DNA of 20,865 bases from the NCBI GenBank assembly GCA_030770425.1, contig JASJFT010000395.1, forward strand, positions 1 to 20,865. The letters run 5' to 3'. Of this stretch, positions 19,201 through 20,865 are shown piece after piece (the stretch's first letter is position 1; the number at the start of each line of letters is the position of its first letter). Origin of the DNA: Darksidea phi. Lineage: Eukaryota; Ascomycota; Dothideomycetes; Pleosporales; Lentitheciaceae. The notes under the pieces are model-generated. The model worked only from the letters and a program-made list of their open reading frames with translations, was not told where the DNA came from and did not search any database. Made by a program: the position numbers and the translations under genes.

Positions 19201-20603
19201 GCAATCTTCGCTTTTGAGTCTTCCAGCTCGGTGTTACGAGATGCATACTCATTGGATAGCTTGTCAAATCCATCGGTCTGGGTAGTGAGCTTCCCAGAGG
19301 TCTCGGCATGATTCGCCTTTTCCTCGTCGAGGTCCTTTTGCAATGCAACAATCTGAGCTTCTAGATCATCTTTCTCTTTTGTCAAATCCGAAGTAAGGGA
19401 CGCAATAGTTTCATCTTTGGCATCCAGGTCTGCCTTGGGAACAAGCGATGTCTTCTCCTCCTCCAGGCTGGCGTTGGCAGCTTTCAATTGTTCCAACTCT
19501 GCGTTGGCTTGCGAAAGGGCCTCTTCAGCAGTGATCTTGTCGGAGGTGAGGGTCGCGATCTCGTTTTCCTTGGCCTCCAGGTCCATCTTGGGCACATTCT
19601 CAGTCTCCAAGCGTTCAATTGTAGCTTGCAGGTCCGCAACCTTGCTCTCAAGCTCCTCGATGCGTCCCTGCAACTCCGCCTTCTGAGCTTCGAAATCCGA
19701 CTTTACTTGCTCCATTTTCCCTTCGAATTCTGCCTCACACTCCTCCGCAACGGTAACCCGCTCTTTTGCTTTCGCCTCACGGACCTGTTGAACGACAATG
19801 CTGACCATATGTTCTTCCAGGTCTTTCTTGTCCTGCTGCAGCGTGAGCTCCCGCTCCTCGAAGCCCCTAGTGCGCTCTTTGTATTCTTCTTCGATGCCAG
19901 ATATCGTCTCGTCCTGGCGTTTGACGGTGCCGTGAGCCTCCTCTAGATCAGCCTTGGTCTTCGCGAGCTTCTTCTTGAGCTTCTCGATGGCGACCTCGGG
20001 GGAGTCGTCGGGGCCCGGCGAAGGAGGTTCTGGGACTGGGAAAGCGAGGGGTTAGTGAGATAGGGTATATCGATTATTGGAGATTAAGCAATGACGTGGG
20101 TAACGTGGGTAACGTGGGTGACATGGGGTGACGTAGGAGTGCACATACCGGCTGGCTCTGTCTCTGGCTCCCCTTCCCCGGCTCCAACTGCTTCAGTAGA
20201 CGGATGCGCCTCTTGAGAAGGTGTCTGGGGCGGTGTATCCACACCCGCATCGCGCGAGCCATTCTTGCCGGCCTGTCGCGCTGGCTTCACCGTTTCCGTG
20301 GTGACGGGAGAAGCTGGTGAAGGTGGCTGCTGCGCGGACGCACCACCGAAAAAGTAGTTGTACGCACGCTTCATGCTGCTCGTACGCTTGGGCAGCCCGG
20401 GTCGTTGCGAGCTGGTCGATTTACGTCCTCGCCGTTCCTCGTGCTCAGCTTGCGAGTCTGGACTGAGGACCGTGACTGGCGTGATGGTGTCGTTGCTCTT
20501 TCCCCGCTTTTGAGAGGGTTTTCTCTCGAGAAACTTGCGGCCGAATTTCTTCGATCCGGCGGCAATGTCTTTTTCGATCTGCCTCTGCTCCTTGGCAGAT
20601 GCA
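16254..20603 (-). CDS. very long coiled-coil protein, 5' end unresolved
   Basis: Coding segments on the minus strand are 20603-20149 and 20035-16254, giving at least 1411 residues. The N-terminal 180 or so residues are basic, Ser/Pro-rich and probably disordered (KKFGRKFLERKPSQKR, RTSSMKRAYNYFFGG, TPPQTPSQE). From about IEKLKKKLAKTKADLEEAHG to near the end it is almost continuous heptad-rich coiled coil of Glu, Lys, Ala, Leu and Ser. The acidic tail ends KEDAE. Similar fungal proteins are often labelled 'M protein repeat protein' from composition alone; a structural or scaffold role is inference. No membrane segment is seen. A splice acceptor (branch GTGCTAAC, CTCACAG at 20604-20610) suggests a further upstream exon. 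The frame also stays open without splicing to about 20752, where it meets a G/C homopolymer. No convincing start codon is visible, so the 5' end is treated as partial. Confidence 0.8.
20036..20148 (-). other. coiled-coil gene intron (113 nt) with an internal minisatellite
   Basis: Minus-strand donor GTATGT, branch CACTAACC and acceptor TTTCCCAG. It splits a Val codon and joins EPETEPA to PEPPSPGPDDSPEV. The upstream frame otherwise runs through a His/Val/Thr repeat to a stop inside the intron. Confidence 0.88.
20092..20137. repeat. 9-bp minisatellite (TRACGTGGG), five units
   Basis: Units are TGACGTGGG, TAACGTGGG, TAACGTGGG, TGACATGGGG and TGACGTAGG. The array lies wholly inside the intron of the coiled-coil gene, so copy-number change would not alter the protein. 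Confidence 0.8.
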
Positions 20604-20752
20604 CTGTGAGCGGGTTCAGATGTTAGCACGGAGCTCGAGGGTGGTTGTTGTACTGTACACAATGGGTGGCGCCACCCAATTGGATACGAACGGGAAGGTG
20701 CAGCAAAAGACGGGAACACCAACAGGTCTCTACCGACACTCGAAACCCGTTT

Positions 20753-20865
20753 GGGGGGGGGGGGGGGGGGGGCGGGGGGGGGGGGGGGTAAAATTGTTAA
20801 GTGGGGGGGGTTTACCCCTCGGGGGGGGAAGCCAAAAAACAGAAACCCCCATGAGAAGTACCCCC
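20753..20865. other. low-complexity G-rich terminal sequence, probable assembly or read artefact
   Basis: Begins with 20 consecutive G bases, one C and 15 more G, followed by repeated short G or C runs (GGGGGGGG, CCCC) mixed with short unique pieces. Nothing similar occurs elsewhere in the window. It resembles low-quality read ends at a contig border rather than genomic sequence, and it obscures the 5' end of the coiled-coil gene. Confidence 0.6.

Noticed and set aside
17986..19311. 441-codon Ser/Ala-rich open frame antisense to the coiled-coil gene
   Set aside because: It is the mirror of Glu/Lys/Ala-rich coding sequence, which naturally yields Ser/Leu/Phe-rich open frames on the opposite strand.

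Overview
The window looks like part of a filamentous ascomycete genome (Pezizomycotina). The protein-coding genes are split by short GT-AG introns, mostly 45-59 nt, with CTAAC/CTAAT/CTGAY-like branch sites. Gene contents (a NACHT/WD40 NLR, a GH71 alpha-1,3-glucanase, a fungal sterol-glucosyltransferase-type tail) are typical of such fungi. AT-rich, stop-riddled transposon relics look like RIP (repeat-induced point mutation). The G-rich low-complexity tail at the right edge resembles a poor contig end, so the window may be a whole small scaffold.

Layout from left to right. (1) 15-128, minus: 3' end of a decayed Tc1/mariner transposase, then about 1.2 kb without a gene that ends in a GC-rich inverted repeat. 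(2) 1436-6069, plus: a complete three-exon NLR of 1511 aa with a fungal NACHT_N domain, a NACHT NTPase and nine almost identical WD40-type repeats plus a degenerate tenth. (3) 6070-9842: a gene-poor block holding inverted repeats and the 5' LTR and RIP-damaged gag start of a minus-strand LTR retrotransposon. (4) 9843-11466, plus: a four-exon protein resembling the N- and C-terminal flanks of fungal sterol glucosyltransferases but with no catalytic glycosyltransferase core. (5) 12070-13589, minus: a secreted GH71 alpha-1,3-glucanase whose C-terminal tail may be frameshifted. (6) 14616-15425, plus: a small GlcG/HbpS-like (DUF336) protein whose first intron works only if read as a nested twin intron (stwintron). 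(7) 16254-20603, minus: a very long coiled-coil protein whose 5' end is not resolved before the window edge.

The genes do not form an obvious pathway. GH71 and the HbpS-like gene are divergent and share a 1.03 kb promoter region. The HbpS-like gene and the coiled-coil gene are convergent. The NLR sits between transposon relics, a setting common for fast-evolving fungal allorecognition genes. The points most worth a second look are the predicted stwintron, the homogenised WD repeat array (every repeat has WA instead of WD), and the glucosyltransferase-like protein without its catalytic core. No rRNA, tRNA or CRISPR array was seen.
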